From the IMG/VR virus record IMGVR_UViG_3300044960_000921, positions 1-64,000 of that record: 64,000 bases of DNA; one strand, given 5' to 3'. A model generated the notes under the pieces. That model searched no databases. It was not told the DNA's origin and worked only from the letters and a program-made list of their open reading frames with translations. This DNA is from a virus. Both the position numbers and the translations under genes were made by a program. Positions 1 to 9,468 of this stretch are shown piece after piece. Every line of letters begins with the position of its first letter. Position 1 is the stretch's first letter.

Positions 1-279
1 ATGGACGCCGAGACACGCACGACCGATTCCAAGGGCCGGGTGAGCCTCCCCAAGGGGTTCGCCAACTCGACGGTCATCATCGAGCAGGTGAGCGACACCG
101 AGCTCCGGGTGCGGAAGGCTCGCGTCGTCCCCGAGGACGAGGTCCGGTTCCGGGAGGAGTCGCCGCTCGTCCTCTCCGACATCGACCGCGATCGGTTCCT
201 CGAAGCCCTCGAGCACCCTCCCGAGCCCGGCCCGGCACTGCTTCGCGCGGCGGCGCGGCACGTCCATGGCAGCAAGTGA
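1..279 (+). CDS. AbrB-like antitoxin of a GNAT toxin pair
   Basis: The 92-residue product opens with a SpoVT/AbrB-type swapped-hairpin DNA-binding segment (about residues 4-38, with GRVSLPKGF), followed by an acidic tail containing FLEALEHPPEP, a form typical of antitoxins partnered with GNAT toxins. Its last 14 bases overlap the acetyltransferase start, which implies translational coupling. The role inferred is neutralising the GNAT enzyme and repressing the shared promoter. GNAT toxins more often pair with ribbon-helix-helix DUF1778 antitoxins, so an AbrB-like N-terminus is a variation. The ATG is the first base of the window, so the true start could lie upstream. Confidence 0.7.
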   Translation: MDAETRTTDSKGRVSLPKGFANSTVIIEQVSDTELRVRKARVVPEDEVRFREESPLVLSDIDRDRFLEALEHPPEPGPALLRAAARHVHGSK

Positions 280-781
280 TGTCTCGATCGTGCGGCTCGA
301 ACGCTCGCACGCGCGGGACGCCTTCGACTCGGGCGTGCCGTCCCTGGACACATTTCTCAGATCGCTCGTCAGCCAGTACGAGAAGCGGAACCTCGGCCGC
401 ACCTACGTCGCGGTTCGTGAGCACGACCCGAAGGTGCTCGGCTACTACACGATCGCCAGCGGCGCCGTGGCCTTCGAGAACCTGCCCACCGAGGGCGCGA
501 AGAAGCTCCCGCGGCATCCCGTGCCTGTCGTCCTCATTGCGCGGCTCGCGGTGGACCGAAGCGCCCAGGGGCAACGCCTCGGCGAGAAGCTCCTGATGGA
601 CGCGCTCGCGCGCTCCGTCGATATCTCGGCGAAGATCGGGATTTACGCCGTGGTAGTCGACGCCATCGACCAGAAGGCCAAGGCCTTCTACGAGAAGTAC
701 CAGTTCCGGTCGCTCGTCGACTCGGATCTCCACCTCTACCTTCCCATCGCCACCGCCTCGGCCGCTTTCCCGAGGTCGTGA
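266..781 (+). CDS. GNAT-family acetyltransferase toxin (TacT/AtaT-like)
   Basis: The 171-residue protein has the compact GNAT fold used by toxins that acetylate the amino acid on charged tRNAs. The acetyl-CoA motif A is seen as RLAVDRSAQGQRLGEKLL (about residues 93-110), and the late GNAT motif as AKAFYEKYQF near residue 146. The start overlaps the antitoxin end by 14 bases. Length and gene order match TacT/AtaT/KacT modules. Substrate tRNA cannot be read from sequence. Confidence 0.85.
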   Translation: MAASDVSIVRLERSHARDAFDSGVPSLDTFLRSLVSQYEKRNLGRTYVAVREHDPKVLGYYTIASGAVAFENLPTEGAKKLPRHPVPVVLIARLAVDRSAQGQRLGEKLLMDALARSVDISAKIGIYAVVVDAIDQKAKAFYEKYQFRSLVDSDLHLYLPIATASAAFPRS

Positions 782-905
782 TCGCGCGTCTTTGCTCGCG
801 GGCCAGCGCGGGTCGTCGAACCGCCCGGCCGCGGCCATCCTTCGCCGCTCGCCCTCTTCCCGGCCCGGTGGTACGCTCGAGGCGTAGAGTACCCGCCCGA
901 CCGGT
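782..905. other. Short gap between toxin and integrase
   Basis: About 120 bases of GC-rich sequence with no convincing reading frame, hairpin or clear ribosome-binding site. It separates the toxin-antitoxin pair from the recombinase gene. Confidence 0.5.
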
Positions 906-1892
906 ATGACGAACCAACGCCAGAACGACGATCTGCCACGCCCGCGAGGCGCCGCCTCCGCCGCCCAGAAGCTCGAGCGCCTGGGCGCCCTGACCTCCGC
1001 CTACATTGACAACTCCAAGGCCGAGAACACGAAGAAGAGCTACCGCTCGGATTGGGGCGACTTCGCCGCCTGGTGCGAGAAGTACCGCAGGCCCTCGATG
1101 CCTGCGGCGCCCGACACGGTGGCCTACTACCTGGCCGACCGATCCCAGGACCTGAAGACGAGCACCCTCCGGCGCCGGCTCTCGACGATCGCCGAGGCCC
1201 ACCGGGCCGCCGGATTCGAGTCGCCCACGAAGCACGCCCAGGTACGCTACGTCTGGGCCGGCATCCGCCGCGAGAAAGGCGTCGCCCAGTCGCACATGAA
1301 GCCGACCCTCACGAAACACATCCGCGAGATGGTCGAGCACCTCCCGGACTCGCTCCTCGGCGTGAGGGATCGCGCGCTCCTCCTCCTCGGCTACGCCGGC
1401 GCCATGCGGCGGAGCGAGTTGGTGGGCCTCGACGTCACCGATCTCGCGATTGCCGAGGAGGGCCTCGTGGTCATTATCCGGAAGAGCAAGACCGACCAGG
1501 TGGGTGTCGGGAGGAAGATCGGCATCCCGTTCGGTGAGCACGCCGAGACCTGCCCCGTACGAGCGGTCCAGGCCTGGATCGAGGAGGCCGACATCGACGA
1601 GGGTCCCCTCTTCCGCTCGGTGAACAAGCACGGGGACGTGAGTGACCGGAGACTGACCGATCAAGTCGTGGCCGACGTCGTGAAGCGTAGCCTCATCGCC
1701 GCAGGCAAGAGCGCTCGGAAGTACGCGGCGCATAGCTTACGAGCGGGCCTCATTACCCAGGCGGCGATGGCGGGCGTCTCCGAGCGGGCGATCCAGGACC
1801 AGTCGGGGCACAAAAGCCTCGCCGTCATGCGGCGCTATATCCGCGACGGGTCGCTGTTTCGGGAGAACGCGGCGGCCAAGGTTGGTCTTTAG
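906..1892 (+). CDS. Tyrosine recombinase / integrase (XerD-like)
   Basis: This 328-residue protein has an N-terminal SAM-like core-binding domain (about residues 30-115, with NTKKSYRSDWGDFAAWCEKY) and a C-terminal catalytic domain. Visible catalytic residues are the first Arg in GAMRRSELVGLD, the His-x-x-Arg box in AAHSLRAGL, the second His in SGHKSLAVMRRY, and the nucleophile Tyr of RRYIRDG. All are intact, so it looks active. It would catalyse site-specific integration or excision. No excisionase or tRNA att site is visible next to it. Confidence 0.9.
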   Translation: MTNQRQNDDLPRPRGAASAAQKLERLGALTSAYIDNSKAENTKKSYRSDWGDFAAWCEKYRRPSMPAAPDTVAYYLADRSQDLKTSTLRRRLSTIAEAHRAAGFESPTKHAQVRYVWAGIRREKGVAQSHMKPTLTKHIREMVEHLPDSLLGVRDRALLLLGYAGAMRRSELVGLDVTDLAIAEEGLVVIIRKSKTDQVGVGRKIGIPFGEHAETCPVRAVQAWIEEADIDEGPLFRSVNKHGDVSDRRLTDQVVADVVKRSLIAAGKSARKYAAHSLRAGLITQAAMAGVSERAIQDQSGHKSLAVMRRYIRDGSLFRENAAAKVGL

Positions 1893-1899
1893 GCCCAAG

Positions 1900-2350
1900 T
1901 CAGGGCTGGATGACCGTGAGCCCTTCCGGGCGGGAAACATCGCTCAGCCGCTGGTCGGCGCAGACGAACGCGTCGAGCGGGAAGGAGCGATGAAAACGCA
2001 GGGCGACGGCAAGGGGGATCGCGTCGAGCGTGCGGAACTGGCGGGTCATGGCCTGCTTGCCGATGAGGTGCCCGCGAGCTTGTAGCGGGTGTCTAAAGAC
2101 CCAGAGCGGCCGGAGCGTCTTTCGCCGGATGTCGGCGAAGAACCCTTTGCGGAGGGTGCCGTAGTCGGTGCTGGAGAGGGCGCCGGCCCTGACCTTCCCC
2201 GCGAAGCCGGAGAGCATCTCGACGGCGGAGAGCCGCGAGATGAAGAACTCCGAGCCGGCGGTCCCAAGGATGGCTTGGACGTGCGGGGGGCCGCCCTCGG
2301 AGTGGTAGTTCTTGACGAGGGCACTGGTATCGAAAGAAGGAGCGGGCCAT
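1900..2350 (-). pseudogene. PIN-domain toxin (VapC-like), frameshifted at its N-terminus
   Basis: Read from the ATG at 2350, whose A overlaps the stop of the upstream antitoxin (TGATG), the protein starts MARSFF and then leaves frame. One base later the expected PIN start appears (DTSALVKNYHSEGG, with the Asp codon at 2331-2329) and continues in frame to the stop at 1900. The correct frame contains the acidic PIN residues D (DTS), E (SAVEML), D (TLDAI) and D (FVCADQRL). A single extra base in the TTCTTTC run near 2333-2340 explains the break. It is either a decayed toxin or a sequencing error. PIN toxins are metal-dependent RNases. Confidence 0.75.
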
Positions 2351-2577
2351 CAGAACCTATTCGCCCGCTCTTCCTCGATGACGGCTCGGGCCATGCTGCC
2401 GGGAATGCTGGCCGTGGCCCTGAGCACCTCGTCGAGTGTCACATCCTCGGCCGCTTCGCGGGCGCAGAACGCCTCAAACTCGAGGTCGAGAAGCTCCTCC
2501 AGCGTGGGGCTGGCCTGGCTCGTCGCGGGCTCGTGCGGCTCGGTGACTCGGGTGGCTGTCGGTTCCATAGCGGCCAT
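2350..2577 (-). CDS. Probable antitoxin of the PIN toxin
   Basis: A 75-residue acidic protein immediately upstream of the PIN gene, its stop codon sharing bases with the toxin start. The C-terminal half (TLEELLDLEFEAFCAREAAEDVTLDEVL...) is strongly helical and acidic, as expected for a toxin-wrapping antitoxin tail. No clear DNA-binding domain family is recognised. The role is inferred from position and size. A second in-frame Met at residue 4 could be the start. Confidence 0.6.
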   Translation of the reverse strand: MAAMEPTATRVTEPHEPATSQASPTLEELLDLEFEAFCAREAAEDVTLDEVLRATASIPGSMARAVIEEERANRF

Positions 2578-3189
2578 TGTACCACGCCCTGGATATGGGG
2601 TCGTGCTCGATGAAGCGCAGGGATGAGGTGGTGGTGGCCTTGGGAATTGCCTCGCAGGCCGGACAGGCCGAATCCGCCACGGGCAGCGACCGGAAGGGTG
2701 CAGACGTTCCAGAGCTCGGCCGCGTACTGCGCTGCGGTGAGGAGATTATCGCCGTAACCCCGGAGGGTACGACCCGCACCGCGGATGAGCATCAGACGAC
2801 GAGGATCGGCCCTACCGGAGGGCCATCTTGCAGGCCTACGGGGTGGAGGTGACGCCGCAGGGGCTCTGCGACGCGGGCGAGCTCGCGGCCGCTGAACTTG
2901 AACCGGTGATGGACGAGCGGATCTACGAGAAGATCGCCGCGTCCGAGGAGCGGGTCATGCGCTACTTCGAGGTCGTGGCGGAGAACCTGCTGCATGAGAT
3001 CTGGGGTGCCGAGGAGAACCAGCTCGCGGACCTGAACCGCCGCGTGATGCAACTGGAGCGGGATGTCGGCCTGCGGGCGGCGTCGGCTCTCGCTCTGTCA
3101 TCTACCGCAGCCGGGGAACGCCTCCACCCGCTCTTCGAGCAATCGTTCGACTCGACGGACCGCTGCCCCCTCCAGTTCCTCGGGCAGCC
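2578..3189. other. Degenerate interval with coding remnants
   Basis: No intact gene is seen. On the plus strand, 2789-3090 reads as plausible protein (AYGVEVTPQGLCDAGELAA, then MDERIYEKIAASEERVMRYF) but has no ATG start and runs antisense into the next gene. On the minus strand, 2790-2590 shows a Cys-pair segment (DSACPACEAIP) split between two frames. These look like fragments of older genes. No function is assigned. Confidence 0.3.
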
Positions 3190-6100
3190 CTACCCGCGGC
3201 CCCCCGCCGACTTGATCGCACGAACGGAGGCGACCGCGTCGCGCCCGAGGTCAGGAGAGTTGACCAGGGGCTCGAGTGTCTTCAAGGAATCTGGATTACC
3301 GATCCAGCCGAGCCAGCGGATCATGAATTTGACTCGGGCTTCGGCGTCGCGAGGCCCGCGGAAGCGGCTCGTGAGGCGATCTCGCTGCTTCACGCCGAAC
3401 TCGAGGATGCGACGGATCTCATCCGGGAAGAGAGTACACAATGTTTCGAGGACCGGACGTTGCCGATCGGGCCTCGAGTCCGCCACGGCCGCCAGCCGAT
3501 GGAGCGGGTCGACCGCCTCGAACGGCAGGTCCCTCTGGAGCTCCTCCCAGAGCGGCGCACAGAGGGCAACCTTCTCCGCATCCGAGAGCCCGGGGCGGAA
3601 CGACCAGTGGAGGATTGCCCCGTAGATCGACCACGTTCGGTGATCATCCGTCTCGAGGGCCCCGCCCGGAGGGGGCGCGTCGACGAACACGGCGCGGCCG
3701 AGGATCGCCTCGACGAAGCACGCCGTCGCATCCTGCGGACAGCTGCTCCCGGCCGCGGGCGGGGAGCACCACCGCTCGAATGCCGGGAGGGCGGCTTGAT
3801 CGCCGAGCTCGACGAGTCGGCGGAGGGTCCAGTCGGTAAACATCGCGTAAACGGGCGCGCCGAGTGCAGCCATCGTGAAGAGCTTCACGCGGGACTCGCG
3901 GGCGAGCGACTCAATCACGTCCCAGTATACGCCTTGATACACATCCTCAAAGATGTTGTTCACGACTCCGTACGCGCGCTGCAACGCCTCGGAATCGTCC
4001 GGGGTCTGGAGGATCTGGGCGATCTCGGCCGCGGCCTGGTCGCCGCCGATTATCGGCCCAAGCATCTCGTAGCCCATCATCGCGTCGACGATGGACGTAC
4101 TCAGCATGACGTTGCTCGTGGAGAGCGAGCCGAGGAGCTCAATCATCTCCTCGCGAGGAGCCCCCTCGAGGGAGCGCGATGCCACGCCGGCGAGGTCCAA
4201 GGCCTCCAGGCGGAGATGGTAAATGCGTGTCTCCCAGCATGCACGCACGAGCGAAGGAACAGACGGTGCGAGCTCCGGCGGCGCGCCGCGGAGATACCAG
4301 CAGAGGACGAGCAACTCGCCGGGACTACGCTCCGGGAGCTCCGCCATGAGCGCCACGACGGGCTCCGGGATCTTCGCGACGCCCCGCGAGACGAGCGAGA
4401 AGCGGGCCTTGTGATAGATCACGGAGACCGGGAAGTACGATTCGTCCCCGCCACGTTGGATGACGAACAGGGATGCGTACATCCAGGTAGCATCCCCCGG
4501 CCGGAGGCGGCCGTTCAAGCCGGCCTTGTCCGAGAGGGCCAACCGGCACGTTCCCTCGGTCCGGCGGAGGAGGCGGAGGAAGCCGTCGACGAACTGACCT
4601 TCGGCGAGCATCTCGCCGATCGCGTTCATCAGCGCAAGATCGTACGGCGACCAGCGCGGGCCGCGGGGGATGGTGAGCAGACTTATCGACTCCGATCCCT
4701 CAAGCTCGACGTCCATGCCGTCGAGCGACGATTCGGCGGCATGCAGCAGGCGGATGCACTCCGACCTCGCCACGTCGCGTGCCACATCGCCGAGCCTCCC
4801 TCGCAGGCAGTCGGCGAGGGCCCGTCCATCCGCCAGCGAGACGAGGCATTCGCGGATTGATGACTCGTCACCCTCCGACCCGAGCACGAACTCGACGAGG
4901 TGACGATGTCGCGGCAGGGCGATCGCGCGGGCCAGTTCGTCCAGGGACGGGTGTGTTCGCGTGAGCGCCTCCGCCTGGAAGAAGCGCTCGAGGATCTCGT
5001 GCCGGAACGCGCACCAGTTCTGCCTCACGTCGAGCAGGCCGCATGCGAGCACTTCGGGGACCAGCACCGAGCGACCGCCTTCGCTCGCGACGACGCCCTG
5101 GGCGACGCGCCAGACCTCGTTCATCGTCAGCGTGCTGACGAATCTCCTCTGCATACGGTCGGCGAGGCCGCAGAGGATGCTCCGGACGACGGCCGGGGAA
5201 TCAGTCCCCTGGCAACGCTTGTGCACGTACGCGTCGAAGAGCGATGCACGCGTCGCCAGGCTTCCGATCTCGGAGAGGCACTCGGCGGCGAGGCTGAGCT
5301 CGTACGGCGTCTCGAACGGCTCGCAGAGCGAGGTGATCTCCTCGGACGCCCCGCCGGCGACGTACGAATTCAGGACCGCGTACCGCTGCTCCGAGTTGAG
5401 CGGTGCGAAGACATAGCGTTCGCCCGCCAGCGGCTCCGTCAGCTCCGGCGATTCTTGCGCGGTGATGAGGATCGGGACGCGCCATCGCAGATAGAACGCC
5501 TGCAAGTCCTTCAGGAGGTTCTTCTGCCACTTCTTCGGGCATTCGTTGAAGCCATCGATGACGAGGCTCACGGGGCTGCCGTTCCGGTCGGCCGCATCGA
5601 GCAGGTGGAGGGCCGTGTCCGGGTGGAGGTGAGAGACGCTCCGATCCAGCAACGTCGAGAGCTTGCCCTCGTACTCCCTCGCCGACGCGAAAACCGGGAT
5701 CCGGCCGCCGCGGAGCGCGGCGAGGGCCATCTGCTTCGCGTGGAGCGTCTTCCCGTATCCCGACGGGCCGACGAGCTGAGTGTGCGCCCCGCGGAGGAGC
5801 TGATTGATGATCGCCGAGGACGGCGCCTCCGTGCCGTCCGGCTGCCGGATGTTCGTCGGCACGAGAGCCGGAAGCCCCTTCGCGTAGTAGCCCTCGAACC
5901 GACCTGCGTACTCCGTGACCGCTCGACGTGCCTCCTTGGCCTCGAGCGGCAATCGCTCATCGGCCTCGTCGACCCGCGTGAGGTTGAGGTGCATGGCGAA
6001 GGCGACCCACGTCGCTCGCGACCACCCCGGCGGATGGGTCTTCCGCTCGTCGAGGAGCCGAAGCAGCCCCTGGAACCCTCGAGAGCGAACCTTGTGATCG

Positions 6101-6561
6101 TCTGGAACCGAAGACCCCGGGAGCAGCTCCGGGAAGACGCAGACGACGCTCTCGAGGTACCTGAAGAACTTCTCTCCCTGGGACGGGACCGGGACGGAAC
6201 GGTTGGCGCGCGCGAACGCGTGCATCTCGTCGCTGATCGCCAACTTCCCGTCGAGCGCCTGGCGGTACGGGTTCTTCGCCTCGAGCGGCGAGAGCGAGCC
6301 GTCCGGGCGACGCAACGACCAGCGGCCGTTGAGCCCACCGACGACGGGGGCCGTCAGGCGCTTGAGCTCGACGTGGCAGGCGCAGTCTGCCGTCACGACG
6401 AGGAAGTCGATCTGATGGGGATTCCGGAGCGGGAAGAAGTTCGCGAAGACCAGCGCGGGCCGGCCCCGCGCGAGGAGCTCCGCGGACAGTTGCCCTAGGA
6501 AGTCCTTCTCCGAATCGAGCTCGATCGGGGAGCCGATGAAGAGGTCGATAGTGGGTTTCAT
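3190..6561 (-). CDS. NERD nuclease + NACHT/STAND NTPase with helical repeats (candidate anti-phage NLR-like protein)
   Basis: The 1123-residue protein starts with a NERD domain (about residues 10-130) carrying a PD-(D/E)XK signature: D52 in QIDFLVV and E65-x-K67 in VELKR. An ATPase follows with Walker A GPSGYGKT (about 263-270) and Walker B LVIDGFNE (about 329-336), giving a STAND/NACHT-like order. The last 600 residues are Leu/Ala-rich helical repeats, the usual sensor region of NLR-like proteins. Nuclease-NTPase-repeat architecture is that of Avs/bNACHT defence proteins, which sense phage components and then activate an N-terminal effector. NERD as effector is less common. It is monocistronic. 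A perfect 17-bp palindrome sits just upstream of the start. A defence role is inferred. Confidence 0.75.
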   Translation of the reverse strand: MKPTIDLFIGSPIELDSEKDFLGQLSAELLARGRPALVFANFFPLRNPHQIDFLVVTADCACHVELKRLTAPVVGGLNGRWSLRRPDGSLSPLEAKNPYRQALDGKLAISDEMHAFARANRSVPVPSQGEKFFRYLESVVCVFPELLPGSSVPDDHKVRSRGFQGLLRLLDERKTHPPGWSRATWVAFAMHLNLTRVDEADERLPLEAKEARRAVTEYAGRFEGYYAKGLPALVPTNIRQPDGTEAPSSAIINQLLRGAHTQLVGPSGYGKTLHAKQMALAALRGGRIPVFASAREYEGKLSTLLDRSVSHLHPDTALHLLDAADRNGSPVSLVIDGFNECPKKWQKNLLKDLQAFYLRWRVPILITAQESPELTEPLAGERYVFAPLNSEQRYAVLNSYVAGGASEEITSLCEPFETPYELSLAAECLSEIGSLATRASLFDAYVHKRCQGTDSPAVVRSILCGLADRMQRRFVSTLTMNEVWRVAQGVVASEGGRSVLVPEVLACGLLDVRQNWCAFRHEILERFFQAEALTRTHPSLDELARAIALPRHRHLVEFVLGSEGDESSIRECLVSLADGRALADCLRGRLGDVARDVARSECIRLLHAAESSLDGMDVELEGSESISLLTIPRGPRWSPYDLALMNAIGEMLAEGQFVDGFLRLLRRTEGTCRLALSDKAGLNGRLRPGDATWMYASLFVIQRGGDESYFPVSVIYHKARFSLVSRGVAKIPEPVVALMAELPERSPGELLVLCWYLRGAPPELAPSVPSLVRACWETRIYHLRLEALDLAGVASRSLEGAPREEMIELLGSLSTSNVMLSTSIVDAMMGYEMLGPIIGGDQAAAEIAQILQTPDDSEALQRAYGVVNNIFEDVYQGVYWDVIESLARESRVKLFTMAALGAPVYAMFTDWTLRRLVELGDQAALPAFERWCSPPAAGSSCPQDATACFVEAILGRAVFVDAPPPGGALETDDHRTWSIYGAILHWSFRPGLSDAEKVALCAPLWEELQRDLPFEAVDPLHRLAAVADSRPDRQRPVLETLCTLFPDEIRRILEFGVKQRDRLTSRFRGPRDAEARVKFMIRWLGWIGNPDSLKTLEPLVNSPDLGRDAVASVRAIKSAGGRG

Positions 6562-6565
6562 ACTC

Positions 6566-6582
6566 TGCCACGTGACGTGGCA
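6566..6582. promoter_or_regulatory. 17-bp palindrome overlapping the ribosome-binding region
   Basis: TGCCACGT-G-ACGTGGCA is a perfect palindrome (8-bp arms, 1-bp centre) lying 5-21 bases upstream of the NERD-NACHT ATG at 6561. It could be an operator, or in RNA a hairpin covering the ribosome-binding site. No cognate regulator is identified. Confidence 0.5.
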
Positions 6583-7128
6583 CTGCTATCGACTCAATAA
6601 CGGTAAGGCCAGGCCTCGAGAAAGTCAAGGCGGTCGCGGACGGGGCCCGCAGGCCGCCTGGTCTTCGCCTCCCCGACGGGTGCGGCTAGCCATGGCAAGC
6701 GCCAGCCCGGTAGCGCAGGGACCGCCCACTCGGATCGCGTCGCTGGGCGGAGAACGGCCCCGGACGCGATCGCGGTCCGGAAACCCCGTCGGTCGGAGGC
6801 GCGTCCGTGCGAGGCATCGCGTGAGCGGGGCGCGGGACATGCCCGTCCCGGAAGAGTACCCCTCCATCCGAGCCTTTCGTGGCGGCCCATCGCCATCCCA
6901 GACATCGGGTGACCGGCGCCGGTGGAGAAGCGGAACTCCAGGGCCGAGTTGGCGAAGAAGAGAGAGGCCGCCGGGCGTGGCACCATGGGCCCCCCAGGCT
7001 GCCTGCCGCTCATACCCAACTCTCGGTTATGATATTGCCGGCAGAAGGCCAACCGACGGCTGCGCGGTTAGGGCATCGGCTGCACGTTCGACGCGGCCAC
7101 CCGTGCCCGACCGAGCCGGAGTGCTCCG
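6583..7128. other. Intergenic region between divergent NACHT and kinase genes
   Basis: About 545 bases between two divergently transcribed genes. Open frames here have arginine/proline-rich composition and no recognisable domain, so none is called. It must hold the promoters of both neighbours. A GGAG ribosome-binding site precedes the kinase ATG at 7129. Confidence 0.4.
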
Positions 7129-9468
7129 ATGTCCGAGGACCTCCCAGCGCCGCAGGGGTGGGACACCAACGACTTGTGCTTCGAGGACTACCGCATCGAG
7201 GGCCTCCGAGGGTTCGGCGGTTGTGGGGAGGTCTACGAGGCCTTCAGCCCCTCCCTGAATGCCCGGTTCGCAGTCAAACGCGCACGCCGCGGTGCCGTTC
7301 AGTCGCCCCGGGCCATCGAGGACGAGCTCGCCCGGCTGCTAGAGCTCGGAGACCACCCGCACCTGCCCCGCTGTGCCAACTTCGCCCGGGTCGGGGACGA
7401 GTGGGTCATCGCGAGCGAATTGATCACGGGAGAGCCCGTGAGCGAGTGGTGCGCCGCGGGACGGGACCTCGTCGAGGTGCTGGACACGGCCATCCAGGCC
7501 GGGTGGGCCTTGGCGGCAGTTCACGAGCTGGGATGGATCCATCTGGACGTCAAGCCGAAGAACCTGATACGGACGCCCGCCGGTGTGGTGAAGCTCGTCG
7601 ATTTTGGGTCGTGCCTCCCGGACGCCGCCCGGCTGACGCCCGAGGAGCAGGCCGTCCTCGCCGTAGCGACATGCGCCGCGACACCGGAGTACGAGTCACC
7701 ATTTCACCCGCCCGAAGGCCCGCCGTCGCCGCTTGCGGACCTCTGGAGTTGGGGGCTCACCGTCTTCGAACTGTTCGCAGGTCGGCCGGCGTGCATACAT
7801 GGACGCTTCGCCCGGTCGACTTTCCGCCGATATCTTCGCCGGCCCACCCGACTCGCGGTGCCGCCCCGGGTGGCGCAGACCATCGATCGTTGCTTCGAAC
7901 CGAGCGGGGCCGGCTGGACGTCCATGGCCGAGGCTGCGGGGAACCTCGTCGCGGCGTACCGGGATCTGACCGGGGTGGAGTACCCCCGGGCCCGACCGCC
8001 CGCCTTGCGGCGGCGGGAGGGGGGTCCGCTTCGCCGGCTCGGGACGATTACCTACATTGCACCGGCGCAATGGGCCACCGAGCTCTGCGGCGGAGTTCCG
8101 GTTGCCTCGCTGCTCGGGCAGGAGCTTGACCACATCCTTAACAGGGATGCGGCGAACCGGGGCGCGGCCGCACGGCACTCCGCCCCTCGGGCCGTCGCCT
8201 TCTGCGACATGCTCGATTACGGGGAGCTGGAACGGGAACTGGAGCGGGTCACTCCGGCGACGGACGAGGGCCTCCTGTATCTCGGGAAGCTCCGCCTGCA
8301 ACGCGCGGCCGCGCACGAGGCGGCCGGCGACATCCCAGGGGCACTGGCCGCCTACGACCGTGTCATCACATCGCTCCCGCCGGTCCCGGCCGACGATCGC
8401 CTCATCACTCTCCTGGCCGACGCGTTCGAGGCGAAGGCTGGGGCGATGACCGTCCAGGGCGACGTGGAGGGGGCCCTCAAGCTCTTTCCACAAGCAGTGG
8501 CCCTGTACCGCCGAGTCGAGGCTCGGGTGGACGCCGGGTTGCTGGCCTCGGTCCACGCCAACTTCGCGCTCGCGCTCCGGTTCGCCGCCCGCCCGGAGCA
8601 GGCCCAGAACGAGTGCCGGGCGGCCATCGCCGCCTACGAGAGGGCGTGCCCGGCCGGGGCCAAGCCGGCCCGGTGGCACGAGCTCGCGGCGTGCTACCTC
8701 TTGTTCGCCCGTATTCGGAAGGACGCCGACGATCGGGTCCAGGCGGCCCTGTACCTGAACAAGGCGACCGATATTTACTCGGACCTGACGGGGTCTGAGG
8801 GCGGCGCGACGTACGAGCCCCACTTCGCCGAATGCCTGGTCGAACGCTCGCGGCTGATCCAAGACGGGGATGAGCGGCCCGCCGCCCCGTTCGACGACCG
8901 GGCCGTCGCCATCTTCGAGCGTTTCAAAGATGAGCTGGGGCGGACGGAGTGGCGGCCGCACCTCGCCCGAGCGTACCGTGAGCAGGCACGGCGGCTGGGT
9001 TTTGATGACCGCGACGTTGAGGCCGCTGAGGCGTGCGAGCGGGCGGTCGGCGTCTACCGGGACTTGGTCGAGCTCGACGGCGACCGGGGCTACCGGTTCG
9101 AGTTGGCGTCGACGTGCCTGCACGCGGGAACCCTGTGGATGGACGCTGGCGACCCCGTCCGCGGCTCCGATCTCGTCACCCGTGCGGTGGAGATCTTGAC
9201 CCGGTTGGTTCGCACCGAAGGACAGACCCGGCATCGCCTCACCCTCGCGCGGGCGCTCGCGGTGCGGGCGCGGGCGCGTGGCGCACCGTTGGATCCGGGG
9301 GCAAGCAGTCGCGAGGTCGAGGCGGACGTCGCCGCCGCGCAGGCGGAACTTGCCGCGGCCGGCACCGACCCCGACCCTCGGTCGAAGCCCTCCTTCGCGC
9401 GAGAGGTCGGCCGCGTCCGAGCCATCCTCGAGCCGCTCCTTCCCGTCCGCGCACCGGAGGCCATATGA
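7129..9468 (+). CDS. Ser/Thr protein kinase with C-terminal TPR region
   Basis: The 779-residue protein has a Hanks-type kinase domain at about residues 20-290: glycine loop GFGGCGEVYEA, ATP lysine K50 (FAVKRARR), catalytic loop HLDVKPKNL (D140) and VDFGS (D158). The rest is Ala/Arg-rich helical repeats of TPR type (GDIPGALAAYDRVI, GDVEGALKLFPQAV, DVEAAEACERAVGVY). No transmembrane segment is seen, unlike many planctomycete kinases. It overlaps the next kinase by an ATGA stop/start, so the two are translated together. Target unknown. Confidence 0.85.
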   Translation: MSEDLPAPQGWDTNDLCFEDYRIEGLRGFGGCGEVYEAFSPSLNARFAVKRARRGAVQSPRAIEDELARLLELGDHPHLPRCANFARVGDEWVIASELITGEPVSEWCAAGRDLVEVLDTAIQAGWALAAVHELGWIHLDVKPKNLIRTPAGVVKLVDFGSCLPDAARLTPEEQAVLAVATCAATPEYESPFHPPEGPPSPLADLWSWGLTVFELFAGRPACIHGRFARSTFRRYLRRPTRLAVPPRVAQTIDRCFEPSGAGWTSMAEAAGNLVAAYRDLTGVEYPRARPPALRRREGGPLRRLGTITYIAPAQWATELCGGVPVASLLGQELDHILNRDAANRGAAARHSAPRAVAFCDMLDYGELERELERVTPATDEGLLYLGKLRLQRAAAHEAAGDIPGALAAYDRVITSLPPVPADDRLITLLADAFEAKAGAMTVQGDVEGALKLFPQAVALYRRVEARVDAGLLASVHANFALALRFAARPEQAQNECRAAIAAYERACPAGAKPARWHELAACYLLFARIRKDADDRVQAALYLNKATDIYSDLTGSEGGATYEPHFAECLVERSRLIQDGDERPAAPFDDRAVAIFERFKDELGRTEWRPHLARAYREQARRLGFDDRDVEAAEACERAVGVYRDLVELDGDRGYRFELASTCLHAGTLWMDAGDPVRGSDLVTRAVEILTRLVRTEGQTRHRLTLARALAVRARARGAPLDPGASSREVEADVAAAQAELAAAGTDPDPRSKPSFAREVGRVRAILEPLLPVRAPEAI

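Noticed and set aside
4900-6498. Long open frame on the plus strand antisense to the NERD-NACHT gene
   Set aside because: Arg/Glu-rich composition without domains. The opposite strand has a full-length protein with catalytic motifs. High GC creates long antisense frames here.
6594-7052. 152-residue minus-strand frame between the NACHT and kinase genes
   Set aside because: Arg/Pro-rich, no domain and no ribosome-binding site. Treated as intergenic.
9033-9464. Upstream extension of the second kinase
   Set aside because: Overlaps the first kinase out of frame and is low-complexity. The ATGA overlap gives the start at 9465.
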